Source of the DNA: Diphasiastrum complanatum
Taxonomy: Eukaryota; Streptophyta; Lycopodiopsida; Lycopodiales; Lycopodiaceae
Length of the DNA: 64,000 nt
Direction: 5' to 3'
Assembly: GCA_029204225.1 (NCBI GenBank)
Contig: CM055110.1
Location: forward strand, 19,696,410 to 19,760,409
The notes below the pieces were generated by a model that worked only from the letters and a program-made list of their open reading frames with translations, was not told the DNA's origin and searched no databases. Below are positions 1-11,674 of the stretch, piece by piece (positions within the stretch are counted from its first letter, which is position 1; each line of letters begins with the position of its first letter). A program made the position numbers and the translations under genes.

Positions 1-97
1 AATTCATAATCAACATCATCCGGTTTCAGGTTAGACCCCGTCCACAACATCCCAAAGGTACTAGAGATAAATAATCGAAAAATTGTTCTATATTTGA

Positions 98-222
98 GTG
101 TTTGATTCAATGGAAGGGTCAAAGACTGAGGATGATGATTCGTGGGAGAGAGTTGAAAGCAAAAAGAAGAACTTCTCTAAGTTCCACTTTTAAGGACACA
201 AGCAGTTCAAGGGGGGAGTATC
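98..222 (+). pseudogene. Possible 3' end of a Ty3/gypsy polyprotein with polypurine tract
   Basis: One frame reads a short segment with an E-D-x-x-SWE pattern followed by a K/N-rich stretch and F-x-K-F-x-F. This resembles the chromodomain-like tail at the end of many plant gypsy polyproteins. An in-frame stop follows, then a purine run (CAAGGGGGGAG, 208-218) of the kind that primes plus-strand synthesis just before a 3' LTR. The sequence after it (about 220-900) would then be LTR, but no partner copy lies in the window. The similarity is short and degraded, so a chance match is possible. Confidence 0.33.
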
Positions 223-251
223 AATAGTAATAAAAAGCGCTTTTGAGAATA

Positions 252-474
252 TTATTGGCTTGCATGGGGCTATGCACAAAAGAAGCTAAGGCAATATATC
301 CAGGTAGAACTTGGCCTACTACCATTAATCCAATTTGTGGTTTTCCATTACCAGTTGTCTAAATATTCTTGGCTTGCATGGGGCTATGCACAAAAGAAGC
401 TAAGGCTATATATCCAGGTAGAACTTGCCCTAGTACCATTAATCCAATTTGTGGTTTTCATTACCAATTATCTC
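252..474 (+). repeat. Tandem duplication, two copies, period 114 bp
   Basis: Two adjacent copies share the block starting GGCTTGCATGGGGC at 257 and at 371. They run through a matching segment ending near CCAATTTGTGGTTTTC and differ at only a few positions. The copies follow directly after the putative polypurine tract, so they may lie inside an LTR. Confidence 0.85.
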
Positions 475-1400
475 TCTCTACACCTACATCTTATCTTGTG
501 GCTCGGGGGGTAATGCTCCTGGAGATTAATCATGGCTTTTCATTGGTTGAGTGATTTTGCTCTATTGTTCTTTTTTTGTGTTTGTCTTGTAAGCAGAATC
601 TTGAGGTGCTTTTCCTTACATAGCCCACTATTTATTAAGTTAATGATGAAGTCAACATGTCTCACTGGTTGGCATAGTGCATTTAGCTCTCAAATTTATG
701 GAGACCTCTTGAGGTCATTTAACTTAGCGATTGCTCTAGTTCTATAGGTGCCTCCATTGCCACCTCATGGCTCCTCTGCAATCTATATTTTTCTATGTCC
801 AATATTGCCTCAATTGCAATCTCCATTTGTAATATAAATCTACTGGGGCTATTTTTGTACAAACATTAAGTGACACTATTAAGCATAAGTGGAACTTGAA
901 TTCTCATTTAAGCTATTATGTTTTTTTTTTTTGACATAAAACAAACTATTAAATACTGGGGTGTATTAATAAGCTCATGAACATTGAAATCCTTGTGTGC
1001 CCAAAAAGATGCCCATGAGTTAATTCTCCAAAGTAGGCATATCCCAGGCTTCTCAAAGTAAGTAGTCGCTTCACTCAAAAAGTTGAAAATCTAGATGCAT
1101 GGAAATGACATAATTTGCACTTTGACCACTTGTAGGCCACACTAACAAGAGGTCACTTGCTACAAAAATCCAAGGGTGGCGAAGCTTGGGTTTAAATAAC
1201 ACATAGGTGCACCGAGATGCCCATGCAAGGGTTCCAACTTACACTCTAAAGGGTTCCGGCTTACATTGTCACTTCACTTGGACCCTTGGATGGGGATCTA
1301 AGTGCACATGGCAGTGAATTAAACGCAATGACCTAGAGCAATGCAATGATGAATGGCCCCATTTAGATCGTGCCACGTCTCTTAAAGTGGGCACTTCGAC
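475..1400. other. No gene seen; probable decayed LTR-type sequence
   Basis: The short open frames here are not supported by any recognisable protein motif. The AT-rich sequence includes a T-run at 920-931. I see no primer site or repeat partner inside the window. Confidence 0.5.
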
Positions 1401-1407
1401 ACGTACT

Positions 1408-1536
1408 ATGGAAGGAGCCGGGCACATGCCATTCTGCCCGAGAAGGATCTTTAGAATTTGTTAGGTTAGGCTCGGAGGGGCTGAGCGTAAATTTTTTTGA
1501 AAAGTCAAACCAAGCAGTATGGCCTGTGCTCAGGCG
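1408..1536. repeat. Degraded foldback repeat related to the hairpin at 9727-9830
   Basis: The left arm at 1408-1437 differs at about one position from the 30-base arm at 9727-9756. A decayed reverse-complement arm is present at 1515-1536 (GCAGTATGGCCTGTGC and following bases). Sequence after the second arm also resembles sequence after the 9.8-kb hairpin (TGTCACATG.. and AAGCATAAT). This suggests two copies of one dispersed MITE-like unit whose outer ends I cannot fix. Confidence 0.6.
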
Positions 1537-1639
1537 CCTATACCTTAAATTTTGTCACATGTACATTATGAAGCATAATAGGCAATTAACTTTGACCGAC
1601 CACTATGAACGCGCCACGTGGTGGTCATACGGACGTCGT

Positions 1640-4309
1640 ACGGAGGGGTAGCAAAACAGATCTTTAAAAAAAAATTCTACTTTTTAATACGTTTAAAAAT
1701 GCGCATAATATCCATTACATGGATGAAATCCCAAGGCCAAACCTTTGTGAGTTATCTAGGATCCATGACGACTTAAGTGGCACTGGCTTATTTTAAGCCC
1801 GCCACTGTTGGATTCTTTTTTAACTTAGGATAGTGCCATGTCATGTGACTAATCATCATTGGGAAGAGTCCACATGGCAGCTTTGACACGTGGCTAACAT
1901 CCAAGTGGGCGGGCGTCAAATGCATCATGTGCCTTGTAGATGATGAAATCCAATTCATTTGGTACAGCAGAGACTGATCCTTCTCTTTCTATCTTTTTCT
2001 TGGGCAGCTCGGATGCCGTCAACGATTGCCCACATCTCCACTCCTCCTGCAAATGCAAATGCAGCAGCAAATTTTGATAATTTATCATCAATGCTTAGAT
2101 TCTCCCACTGCAGGTGCGTGTGCTGTCTCTAATTGCACTACAACAGCAGCCTTTGATCAGCTTTTAGTATAGCGCTTCACTTTAGATTTTCTTAAGATAA
2201 GCTCTTCTACGTGCAGAAGCTACTGGTGATTTGATAAAAGCCTTAGCCTTATACTGGTAAACAATATCTAGCAAAGAGTACTAAAATAGATTGCTGGGCA
2301 ACTTTATTTAGTAGCAAAATTTGATTGACGAGCTTGAAGGTGGTATTGAACTTGTCCTTGAAAACCCAACATAAAACCGAGAAAATCAGAAGCCTTGTGT
2401 GTCAGAAACCAATGCTGCAAGAACTGGTGCTCATTATTTGTACTAGATATAGATGTTACAACTACACATTCCAATTCCTCGTAGCCCAAATTACAGTAAA
2501 GAGCTTTTTCCTATTTCAAGATCATCGATGTAGAAGATCCTTTCAGAACCTTTTTTTAAAATCTAATTTTGACATGCAAGTGGCTTGTCTTGAAAAGCCC
2601 ACAAGTTACTGAGAAGAGCACTGAGCGTTGATAGGATGATAGGGCAGAAAAGCATGTTGTTGGCATTTTGTAGAGGAGCTAAGAAAGTTGCAAATTTGTG
2701 GAATTCTGAAGTTACTTCAGGCGGCCAGTGTTATAATGTAAACAATTGACTCCTTATATAGAATGTGATCAAGAGGTTCAATCCTATTAAGCCCCCAATC
2801 CAGTTTGTCAGCACTTTCTATCTCCACATCCCCTACCCATGAAAGTAATCAGTATCAACTATGGACTCCTCTACTCTGGATGTGCATCGCAAGCATAAAA
2901 TGTTGCATTCTGTGATAATGCAGTGCTCATAACACAATGTGTCTACTGCCTTCATAGCTCAATTCCTTCAACTTTGACAAAGAGAGAAGTGGATTTATAT
3001 GAGATTAGAAGGGGAGAAATTGCATTTAAGACGCAAAAAGAGTTGCCATATAGATTTCAAAAAAAATTTAAAGTTTCCCTGATGCAATTTTTGATATGCC
3101 GACGAAGTTCCTGTTCATGCAGGAATAAAAACAAAAAATTTCATCATTGATTAGCCTATGCTTGGTGGATTCTTTGCATAATTTAAGTACTAACATCTTC
3201 CCTCTCATACCTTGTAAATAAAAATGCTTACAAAAGTCATCGTGTATCAGTAGGAAGTGCTTCATGCTTGATTTTGAAGCAGGAAAAAGAGACACTGAAC
3301 CAACCCATTATGCCTTTTCAATGCCAACAGGAGGATGAATTACTGAAAGAACTTGCGACATGGAACAGAAAAGTATGTGCATAGTTACTATTGATATCAC
3401 CTGTAATAGATTTACAAGAGTTTCTGTCCCCTTCACATATACTGCTTACAAAAACTTGAGAATTCCTACCTTCCGGGAACCATTTTGGCAATTTCTGTCT
3501 AGTGGTTTCCATGCCTGTAATACCAACAGAGGCTACATGAAGTTATTTTGCTGAACGGGGTGAGTGCAAAATCCCACAAACGCAGTTGTTCTCTAGATGG
3601 AACTTCTGTAATTACAGCCAGTTTTTGATGGATTCAACAGACTCTGTTCAGGATTCGTGGGGAATCAATCAGTCCCTGGAGTTATTAATCCATTTTGCAA
3701 TATTAGGAGCATGGAGTTGAGCATGACATCCAAAAGATTTCAATTCTTTTCTAGTCTCTAGCAAAACAGCATCTTCTGTTGTACTCCAGCTACTTTTGTT
3801 CATAAACATGTGGAGATACGTTTGCCATCTGCACTTGGAAGGTGCAAAAGTGTAAGTGCATCAAGGCAATCTAGGAATCTGATGAGTGGCTATTGTGTTG
3901 AGAATAGCTCATCAATAGTAGTTATAGTGGAAGATCTACATAAAGTTTATGATAAGTCTGTTAGATGAAGTCAAGTGCATCAAGAGGATTTGCTGCTAAG
4001 AATTCGAATTTTGGTAATTAGTCTGTCAAGGCATTGCAATTTTTTGGATTACAGGTGACGATATAAAGTTCATGTTACAGCGCCGAAATATTAAGATATA
4101 TAAAATCTTGTTTGACCTCTTGCATTCACGGGTTGTTTCATTTTGCAATTAAATGGTTTTACATTGGAGCAAAATAGCAGTTTGCATGAATCTCCAAATC
4201 ATTTGCAAATAACAGCAGAACACAGAGCTCCAACAGGCATCTGCTTAGAAAGGTCCTTCAATGCAGTGTACAATGTATAGCGATCAATTCCACAGAAAAA
4301 CTATCATTG
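1640..4309. other. Intergenic sequence without recognisable gene
   Basis: Open frames here are under 100 codons, overlap on both strands and show no recognisable domain. No LTR partner, tandem array or RNA gene was recognised by eye. Confidence 0.5.
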
Positions 4310-4314
4310 ATACC

Positions 4315-5560
4315 TGTAGCGCAGGCATCCCAAAGGGAGCCGGGAACCACGACTTAGCTTCCCAGCCTTCAACTCTTGCCATCCGAACCCACTTGACATA
4401 CAAGCAGCCAACTCGCCAACAACGATCAGACTTAACCAACTTGAAGTTCCAAAAACCAACATTGAGATCCAACCTGGCGTCATGCCAGATCGAGGGTCCC
4501 GATGTGGGTGACTTCCCTCCAAGCAAGCCGCCCGACATACATCAAACTTAACCAACTCGAAGCTTCGTTACAAACGAGTAACATCCATTCCAAGCAAGCG
4601 GTCTGACTTACATCAGACTTAACCAACTGAAAGCTTCGTCACGAGCGCTGGAAGCCAACCTGGCGCCACGCCAGACTGGACAGCCATAAACAAGTAACAT
4701 CCACCCAAGCAAGCCATCCAACTCAGCCGACAGGTTAGAGCCCGTTCCCCAAGAGCTTAACCCATTCACGTTCATGCAAGGAACACTCAGAACCACAAGC
4801 CGCGACAGATATGGAAACAACCAGTTCCTGGACCAAATGGTCCCGACAGCATACCGCTGGCGCCACGGACCGAATGGTCCCGACGGCATACCGCTGGCGT
4901 CCCGGGATACGACCCTCAGCTATGTGCCAAATTAAAAATTTTGAAAGCGGCCTTACCACTGGCGCTTTTACCGAACACTGAAACCCAGAAAGTAATCAGA
5001 GTCAGTTTGAGGAAAATCCCACTTTATTGATAAATCTGAGAAGGTTACATTTCAAGTGTGTGACCGACCCTAGTCTCCGGGGCGCTAGCATGCCAAGGCG
5101 AGAGCCATGACAACATTCCAGCAAGGGAGGCTGAGACTTGGTTGGAGCTCGCCCTGAGTCGCAACCTGCACTCCCCTATAGTATTGGTGTGATTTGGCAC
5201 CCCCCCCTCATACCAAGCACTCTACCCAAGCTGGTAAAGCACGTTTTTCTCTCTCTAGGATTTTCTCTTTCTAGAAAGTCATTTTCTCTCTCTAGATTTT
5301 ATTGATCCCCAGGCTTCCTTTAATCATGCCTAGATCGTGTGAGGTGATTGCACATCGATCTGAGCTCTCTGGACTTCGCTAGAACCGATCAAAGATTTTC
5401 AGCCATAGGAACTTGGCGCCGGCTGGATTCTGGTCACAGTGGCGCCGGGAGCGGCGCCGGCGCCGTTGGCTCCGGGAGCAGCAGTGGCGCTACTGGCGCC
5501 GGGGACATAGCTGGCGCCGATGGCGCCGCAAGTAAAGCTTGTAAAGGTAGCTTTACAACA
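4315..5560 (-). repeat. 3' LTR of the non-autonomous element
   Basis: The repeat starts TGTAGCG and ends TTTACAACA on the plus strand, with TG..CA ends. A polyadenylation-type AATAAA reads on the minus strand at 5028-5023. The segment 5410-5530 is very GC-rich and carries about seven GGCGCC palindromes. A 76-codon plus-strand frame rich in Gly, Ala and Ser (5348-5578) follows from this composition and runs opposite to the element, so I do not call it a gene. Confidence 0.92.
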
Positions 5561-5576
5561 TCCACCCCACCTTTAT
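5561..5576 (-). other. Polypurine tract
   Basis: The minus strand reads a purine-rich run (AAAGGTGGGGTGGA) abutting the 3' LTR. This is where plus-strand DNA synthesis is expected to start, and it fixes the element orientation. Confidence 0.75.
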
Positions 5577-6891
5577 AAAATCTGATGTCCTCATCAGATG
5601 TCAGATTAAAGTAAAGGTGTCTCCCAATTAAAATGACTATACATTTAAGCTACTAGGCACAGTACTCAATTTACTGGCCACTTTTTATTAACATTGAAGC
5701 TGGCACACCACAAGTCGGAGGCTCAGCTCTTTGTACTGAAAAATTACATAACTTGAAAATATATCTTTGTCTGGGAAAAGCGTAGATTTGATATCGCTTT
5801 CGTAAAACCCGAGAACCTTATTAACTGGTGACAGAGGCCTTTCTTTGAAATGTTCGCCCCTGTCGCTTCTGACTTTCGACTTTGGAACTCCTTTGAGCTC
5901 CTGATTTGTCCTTGATGCACTTTGTGTTGAGCTCCCTGAGCTCCAGGTTTGTTCAGTTCCGCACAGATATCAAGGCTCCCTGAGCCGAAGGATTTATCGT
6001 TTGATTGCCCACTTTATGGTCCACTCCGTGCCTTGTTGCTTCTGCACCTTGATTTCTCTCCTTGTCCAAGCCTGATCTTGATACTTTTCATCTTGGCTCT
6101 TTAAAGTAGGCAAAGATTGAGTACTCCGCAATGCACCTCTCACTTAGCTTGAAGTAGCTCTTTGAATCAGCCCAAATGTAACCATTGACCTCGTGGAAAG
6201 CCAAAGGGTCGCACCAGTTTGATCCGCATCCGAACTATCTCTTCGCGTTTGTTTGAAGCACCATGTCCGTCGCGCAAAACTTGACTTTCACAATTCCATC
6301 ACTGGTTAGTTGTCTCACAGTCAAAACAAGAAGTGTACATCGAGCTTGGCTTCAAGTAGCTCTCTTTGAATCAGAAACATGCACCCAGAGTTTGCACTAA
6401 TCCGATCTCAACGCGAACTGTCCCTTAGCGTCCATTCGAAATACCAAGTCTCTCATGCAAGACTCAACTTTCACAGTTCCTTGATTGATCAGCTGCCTTA
6501 CACGTAACACAAGCCAGCGTACTCATATCTTTCCTCATCATTGCTGGTCCAGAGAAAGCCTATAACAAACTTTCCTTTCCACAACAAAAACTTGTCAACT
6601 TATTAGGTCCAAAGTTCGCCAGTCTCCTCGTGTGAGTATGGCTAGGTCACTTTGAATTTGCCCCCATTTTGATCAACTTTAATTCAAAATTTGCCCCAAG
6701 AGAGAGGTGTGTGTGATAGTTCCCCTCCACTTAATAAATCAGCTGATCGGACTTTAGAGTAGAGTTCTTCGGACAAAAAGCCTTTCCAACACTTTGCTTC
6801 CCATCGGCTAGGATTATGGCTCGATCCAACTTGTTGCCAATCTCTGAAGAGGATCCTAGTCTTTTCCCCTTTGAGGAAAAACCCAACTGAT

Positions 6892-7391
6892 ACTGGATAT
6901 CACCCATGCTCAGTGAGTTTCAGTTCCGAAGGTGGCCGTCCCAAAATGAAGACCAACTGCTATAGAAGATCTCCCCTGAAATTGCCCTTTCCAACTTTTG
7001 ACTTCCTGCTTGCATCTGGTGGGCGTTGTCGCAAATGAAACTAACCCAAGAAACAGGCTAGTCATCCATCCTTTGCAAACATTGAGTCATTTCGTTGTCG
7101 TTCACGTGCGAGTACTTGAACTGCAAATCCGCCGCACAGATTCTGGATATCGCCCATGCTCAGTGAGTTTCAGTTCCGAAGGTGGCCGTCCCAAAATGAA
7201 GACCAACTGCTCCATAGAAGATCTCCCCTGAAATGGCCCTTTCCAACTTTTGACTTCCTGCTTGCGTCTGGTGGGCGTTGTCGCAAATGAAACTAACCCA
7301 AGAAACAGGCTAGCCATCCATCCTTTGCAAACATTGAGTCGTTTCGTTGTCGTTCACGTGTGAGTACTTGAACTTCAAATCCGCCCCACAG
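6892..7391. repeat. Two-copy tandem repeat, 250-bp unit, inside the element
   Basis: The block containing CCCATGCTCAGTGAG begins at 6903 and again at 7153, and about 250 bp is repeated with only scattered differences. The second copy runs to about 7391. The duplication lies wholly in the non-coding interior of the element. Confidence 0.9.
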
Positions 7392-8134
7392 ATTCTGTAG
7401 TCCTCTTTGTTTAATGGTATCAGCCTTCAAAAGAAAAGGTTCCTTCTCGAGCCATCAGCTCCTTGTGTCACAAGCAATCATGCAAACCAGGCAAAGCACG
7501 AGTACTAAGACTCACCACGAATACGTACAAGTAAGACACTCAGGCAGGTTTACTAACAAGTAACAAAGGCAAGGTCCCCCTTTGAGATGGTCCTGCCAAC
7601 GGACCTTTGCCTGGCCGCGCCCATACAAATCGATCACAGAATCAGCCCACATAGGACACCCCTCCAACTATCCGTGCTTTCACCATTAAGCAGCACATTG
7701 CCTCAGTCACGCCCCACCACTTTTTGGTCGATAGCCCTTATAGCTAAACGATCGGCAGCTATCCCGCACCGGCAGCTAACCACCCGTGCTTTACACCCGA
7801 ATTCGAGCAGCATCTCTGTATCAATGGTTAACCCGTACAGTTCGAATATGTCGCCCCGCACCCCACAAGGTACAGACCGTGCTTTCACCTCCCTAGGCAG
7901 CACTTTGCCTCATCCGTCCTACGTGCAGACAGCGCCAGGCCCGAACCGCGAGAACTGACCGTGCTTACACCTCAAGGGCAGCACTTTGACTCATCAAGTC
8001 CCCCGTTCTGCCGACCACCCCGACCGTGGACGCACCCGTGCTTACACTGTGGGCAGCACCTTGCACAACAGTTGTCTTGATGAACCCCAAACCATGGCCA
8101 TTTCCGTGAGATCCGCATAGCTGACCGGTCAGTC

Positions 8135-8147
8135 GGCTCTGATACCA
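8135..8147 (-). other. Primer-binding site for initiator tRNA-Met
   Basis: The minus strand reads TGGTATCAGAGCC two bases inside the end of the 5' LTR. This matches the usual plant initiator tRNA-Met primer site. Confidence 0.9.
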
Positions 8148-8149
8148 CA

Positions 8150-9395
8150 TGTAGCGTAGGCATCCCAAAGGGAGCCGGGAACCACGACTTAGCTTCCCAG
8201 CCTTCAACTCTTGCCATCCGAACCCACTTGACATACAAGCAGCCAACTCGCCAACAACGATCAGACTTAACCAACTTGAAGTTCCAAAAACCAACATTCA
8301 GATCCAACCTGGCGCCATGCCAGATCGGGGGTCCCGATGTGGGTGACTTCCCTCCAAGCAAGCCGTCCGACATACATCAAACTTAACCAACTCGAAGCTT
8401 CGTTACAAACGAGTAACATCCATTCCAAGCAAGCGGTCTGACTTACATCAGACTTAACCAACTGAAAGCTTCGTCACGAGCGCTGGAAGCCAACCTGGCG
8501 CCACGCCAGACTGGACAGCCATAAACAGGTAACATCCACCCAAGCAAGCCATCCAACTCAGCCGACAGGTTAGAGCCCGTTCCCCAAGAGCTTAACCCAT
8601 TCACGTTCATGCAAGGAACACTCAGAACCACAAGCCGCGACAGATATGGAAACAACCAGTTCCTGGACCAAATGGTCCCGACAGCATACCGCTGGCGCCA
8701 CGGACCGAATGGTCCCGACGGCATACCGCTGGCGTCCCGGGATACGACCCTCAGCTATGTGCCAAATTAAAAATTTTGAAAGCGGCCTTACCACTGGCGC
8801 TTTTACCGAACACTGAAACCCAGAAGGTAATCAGAGTCAGTTTGAGGAAAATCCCACTTTATTGATAAATCTGAGAAGGTTACATTTCAAGTGTGTGACC
8901 GACCCTAGTCTCCGGGGCACTAGCATGCCAAGGCGAGAGCCATGACAACATTCCAGCAAGGGAGGCTGAGACTTGGTTGGAGCTCGCCCTGAGTCGCAAC
9001 CTGCACTCCCCTATAGTATTGGTGTGATTTGGCACCCCCCCCTCATACCAAGCACTCTACCCAAGCTGGTAAAGCACGTTTTTCTCTCTCTAGGATTTTC
9101 TCTTTCTAGAAAGTCATTTTCTCTCTCTAGATTTTATTGATCCCCAGGCTTCCTTTAATCATGCCTAGATCGTGTGAGGTGATTGCACATCGATCTGAGC
9201 TCTCTGGACTTCGCTAGAACCGATCAAAGATTTTCAGCCATAGGAACTTGGCGCCGGCTGGATTCTGGTCACAGTGGCGCCGGGAGCGGCGCCGGCGCCG
9301 TTGGCGCCGGGAGCAGCAGTGGCGCTGCTGGCGCCGGGGACATAGCTGGCGCCGATGGCGCCGCAAGTAAAGCTTGTAAAGGTAGCTTTACAACA
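8150..9395 (-). repeat. 5' LTR of the non-autonomous element
   Basis: Same length as the 3' LTR, with about ten substitutions by eye. It carries the same GGCGCC-rich block (about 9250-9365) and a minus-strand AATAAA at 8863-8858. Flanked on the right by ATACC, matching the left flank of the element. Confidence 0.92.
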
Positions 9396-9726
9396 ATACC
9401 CCAATTACACGCCCTAGGCAACCCTTGTACACACGCTAATCTTCCTAGAAAGGAAAGATGTATGCAACCTTATATCTGAACCTGATTTAAGCGAAGCGTT
9501 GTCTTCTCAATTTTTGTTGCCAAGGCCAAGGAAATTCAGCTGGATATTCACATACCCACACGAGTAATTGAACAGCTTCACAATGTTTTGTGTCCTTGTG
9601 TGATTCAATGGAACGATCTTGACAAGAATCAGTGGAATAAACAATGGATCCGGACAGAAGTGATCAAATAGCATCAAAAAGTTTGTCTTTTTAAGCAAAA
9701 GAAATACGTGTTGGGATCAACGTATT

Positions 9727-9830
9727 ATGGAAGGAGCCGGGCACAGGCCATTCTGCTCGGTAAGGATTTCCAAAAAAAACTTTAGGCTCGGCCCTCCCGG
9801 GCAGAATGGCCTGTGCCCGGCTCCTTCCAT
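9727..9830. repeat. Perfect 30-bp inverted repeat (hairpin), MITE-like
   Basis: Bases 9727-9756 are the exact reverse complement of 9801-9830 with a 44-base loop. The arms contain AAGGAGCCGGGCACAGGCC. A related, more decayed copy is at 1408-1536, so the hairpin is dispersed rather than local. No transposase accompanies it. Confidence 0.9.
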
Positions 9831-10780
9831 TGCGTAATGGAGTCTTTGACTTTTCCACATGCCATTTACAAAGCATAATCAGCACAGTGGTTTTTTTTTG
9901 GACCAATGAGAAACTGCCACATGGCAATCTGACTCGGATTGACGCGCAGTCTGATGCGCGTTTGGAATGTGCTTCAAAATTTTAAAATTTTTTTAAAAAA
10001 ATTCAGTGACATTTTATGCCTTGTAAAAAGCCCAAAGATTGGGCGTAATCAGCACAAAGAATCCATTACATGTAGTTTCAATCTCTTGTACATGCAGAAA
10101 TGAAGCATTAACTGCACTGTTTATGAGCATCAAAACTAAGAAGACCCTGAGGAACCATGAAAGACCTTTGTTCTCTCTCTATTCTTGATGAGTAAAAAAA
10201 TTCTAAATCTGAATGGCTACTTAAAAAAAAGCAGGGACCTAGTGTATATGGAGATGTCGTGGAGAGTACCCCCTTGCATCTCCAATTATCCCATATCAGC
10301 ATTTTATAAGCAAAGTCATCATCCACGCGGGATTTCACTTTTCTATGTTAAACGGTGTAAGGGCCTTTATATTTTTTCTCTCCAAAGAATGTTGGGTTTG
10401 TTTGATAAAGAAACATGCCTTACTACTATGTGTGAAAACACCCCGATTGAAGAAACTTGTGCACACATTCACGATAAATCCAAAATATCAACTCAAACTT
10501 GTTTGTCTTACTTTTATGAGTCACCAACAAGCTTTCTAAGTTCACCAATCTCACCATGCATGGCTTAAGCTAGCATGATAAATGGCACTTGCAAATTGCT
10601 AATTGCAGCATAATTAACTAGTAAGAGATTGAATTCGTACTGAATACAAAACATCTTTAAGTTCAGTTTTCACTATAGCCTCTTCGTTCAACCTACAAGA
10701 ACCCAATATTTCGATTAGCAACAACAACAAAAAACAGGAACCAGTAAAATCTACCATTAGAAGAAAGAGCTCGAGTGATC
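9831..10780. other. No complete gene seen; possible intron of the exon at 10787-11133
   Basis: Short frames on both strands overlap without recognisable motifs. Because a consensus splice donor on the minus strand opens into this region, part of it may be intron. No downstream exon was identified. Confidence 0.4.
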
Positions 10781-10786
10781 ACTTAC

Positions 10787-11133
10787 TTGTTGATTTTGTT
10801 CAATGTTGTCAACAAGGGCATGGAGTCAGAGGGGGAAACGTGTATGAATGAAGCCTTAACACAAATATGCTTTTCCCTGTCATACCGGAAACTCTCATTG
10901 ATCTCTTCAAGCCAAGCCTTTGTCCTGTGGTTACCGTCCAAGCATAGGAACATTTTATTTGACAAGTCCGACCAGTCACCGTTTTTTGCAAGTTCATGCT
11001 CAAAAGAGTCATTTATTTCAACCCACAATGGATCCCAACATGACTTAATGTCATCATCTAGTTTTATTTCAACCCCAGCAATGTCGTGCAAAAATAAAAC
11101 AAATGACCCTTTCTCCTCTAGGTATTCGTCCAT
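10787..11133 (-). pseudogene. Truncated exon of an unknown plant gene containing a DGNHR motif
   Basis: The minus strand is open for about 115 codons with gene-like composition. It includes an acidic N-terminal part, then FLCLDGNHRTKAW at mid-length and a VKASFIHVSPSDS segment. It ends at a strong splice donor (AA|GTAAGTG, intron starting at 10786), so the coding sequence would continue leftwards in a further exon. On the 5' side it is cut exactly where an LTR begins (11134). I do not recognise the family by name. The D-G-N-H-R motif loosely recalls the DG-x-HR pattern of ParB/sulfiredoxin-fold proteins, but this is a weak analogy. No in-frame stop is seen, so the disruption is insertional and could be recent. 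Confidence 0.5.
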
Positions 11134-11674
11134 TGTCATGTGCCAAATCACAAACTAATAGCAATTACAATAGAAGTAAAGCTAATAGCAAGAAAAAGTA
11201 CAAGACCATCAAGATAGCATATCCATAGAAAGCTAAAAACAATGAGATCTCAATGGAATCACATTAGCAATGAAATAAAGAGTACAATCAAAGAGCATTG
11301 AGCATGGATTCATGTGGATAGGGCACATGAGACCTAACAATGGAGATCCCTCTGGCTCCCACTCACAAGGAGGAAGCTAGAAGCTCTCACTTGCAAAAGA
11401 GCCAAAAGATTCAAAGGTTGATGTCTCTTGCCTAGTTATAGACAATGCTCTCACTTAGCTCAACTTAACTAAACTTAACTATCTTGAGGGATAGTTAGCC
11501 CTTGTTAAGTGTTATTTAGACTACATTGGGCCCTTATTGGCCTATTATCCTTATTAATTACTTTGAAGGGCCTAAAGAGAGAACCGCCTTGTTCTTACGG
11601 CTAATAGCTCCTTTAGGGCCTACAAAGCTTACAACGGATATTCTAATGCATTGATGTACTAAAAGTACATGACA
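11134..11674 (-). repeat. 3' LTR of the 2.07-kb element
   Basis: Ends are TGTCATGT and TACATGACA, a short terminal inverted repeat with TG..CA. It is followed by CTCCCCCTACTTAAAC (11675-11690), the complement of a polypurine tract. A partial related LTR edge occurs in the other orientation near 17831-17890. Confidence 0.82.

Larger units (their letters stand above)
4315..9395 (-). mobile_element. Complete non-autonomous LTR retrotransposon (5,081 bp)
   Basis: Two direct repeats of exactly 1,246 bp (4315-5560 and 8150-9395) bound a 2,589-bp interior. The five bases ATACC occur immediately before the left LTR (4310-4314) and after the right LTR (9396-9400), a perfect target-site duplication. 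A primer site complementary to initiator tRNA-Met lies just inside the right LTR and a purine-rich tract just inside the left LTR, so the element reads on the minus strand. The interior has no open frame with capsid, protease, reverse transcriptase or integrase motifs, so it must depend on enzymes from another element (LARD-type organisation). I count about ten differences between the LTRs (roughly 99% identity), which indicates a fairly recent insertion. Confidence 0.93.

Noticed and set aside
4284-4889. Overlapping frames of 83-96 codons repeated at 7965-8724 and 33212-33865
   Set aside because: They recur only because the LTR recurs, several frames are open at once, and no protein motif is present.
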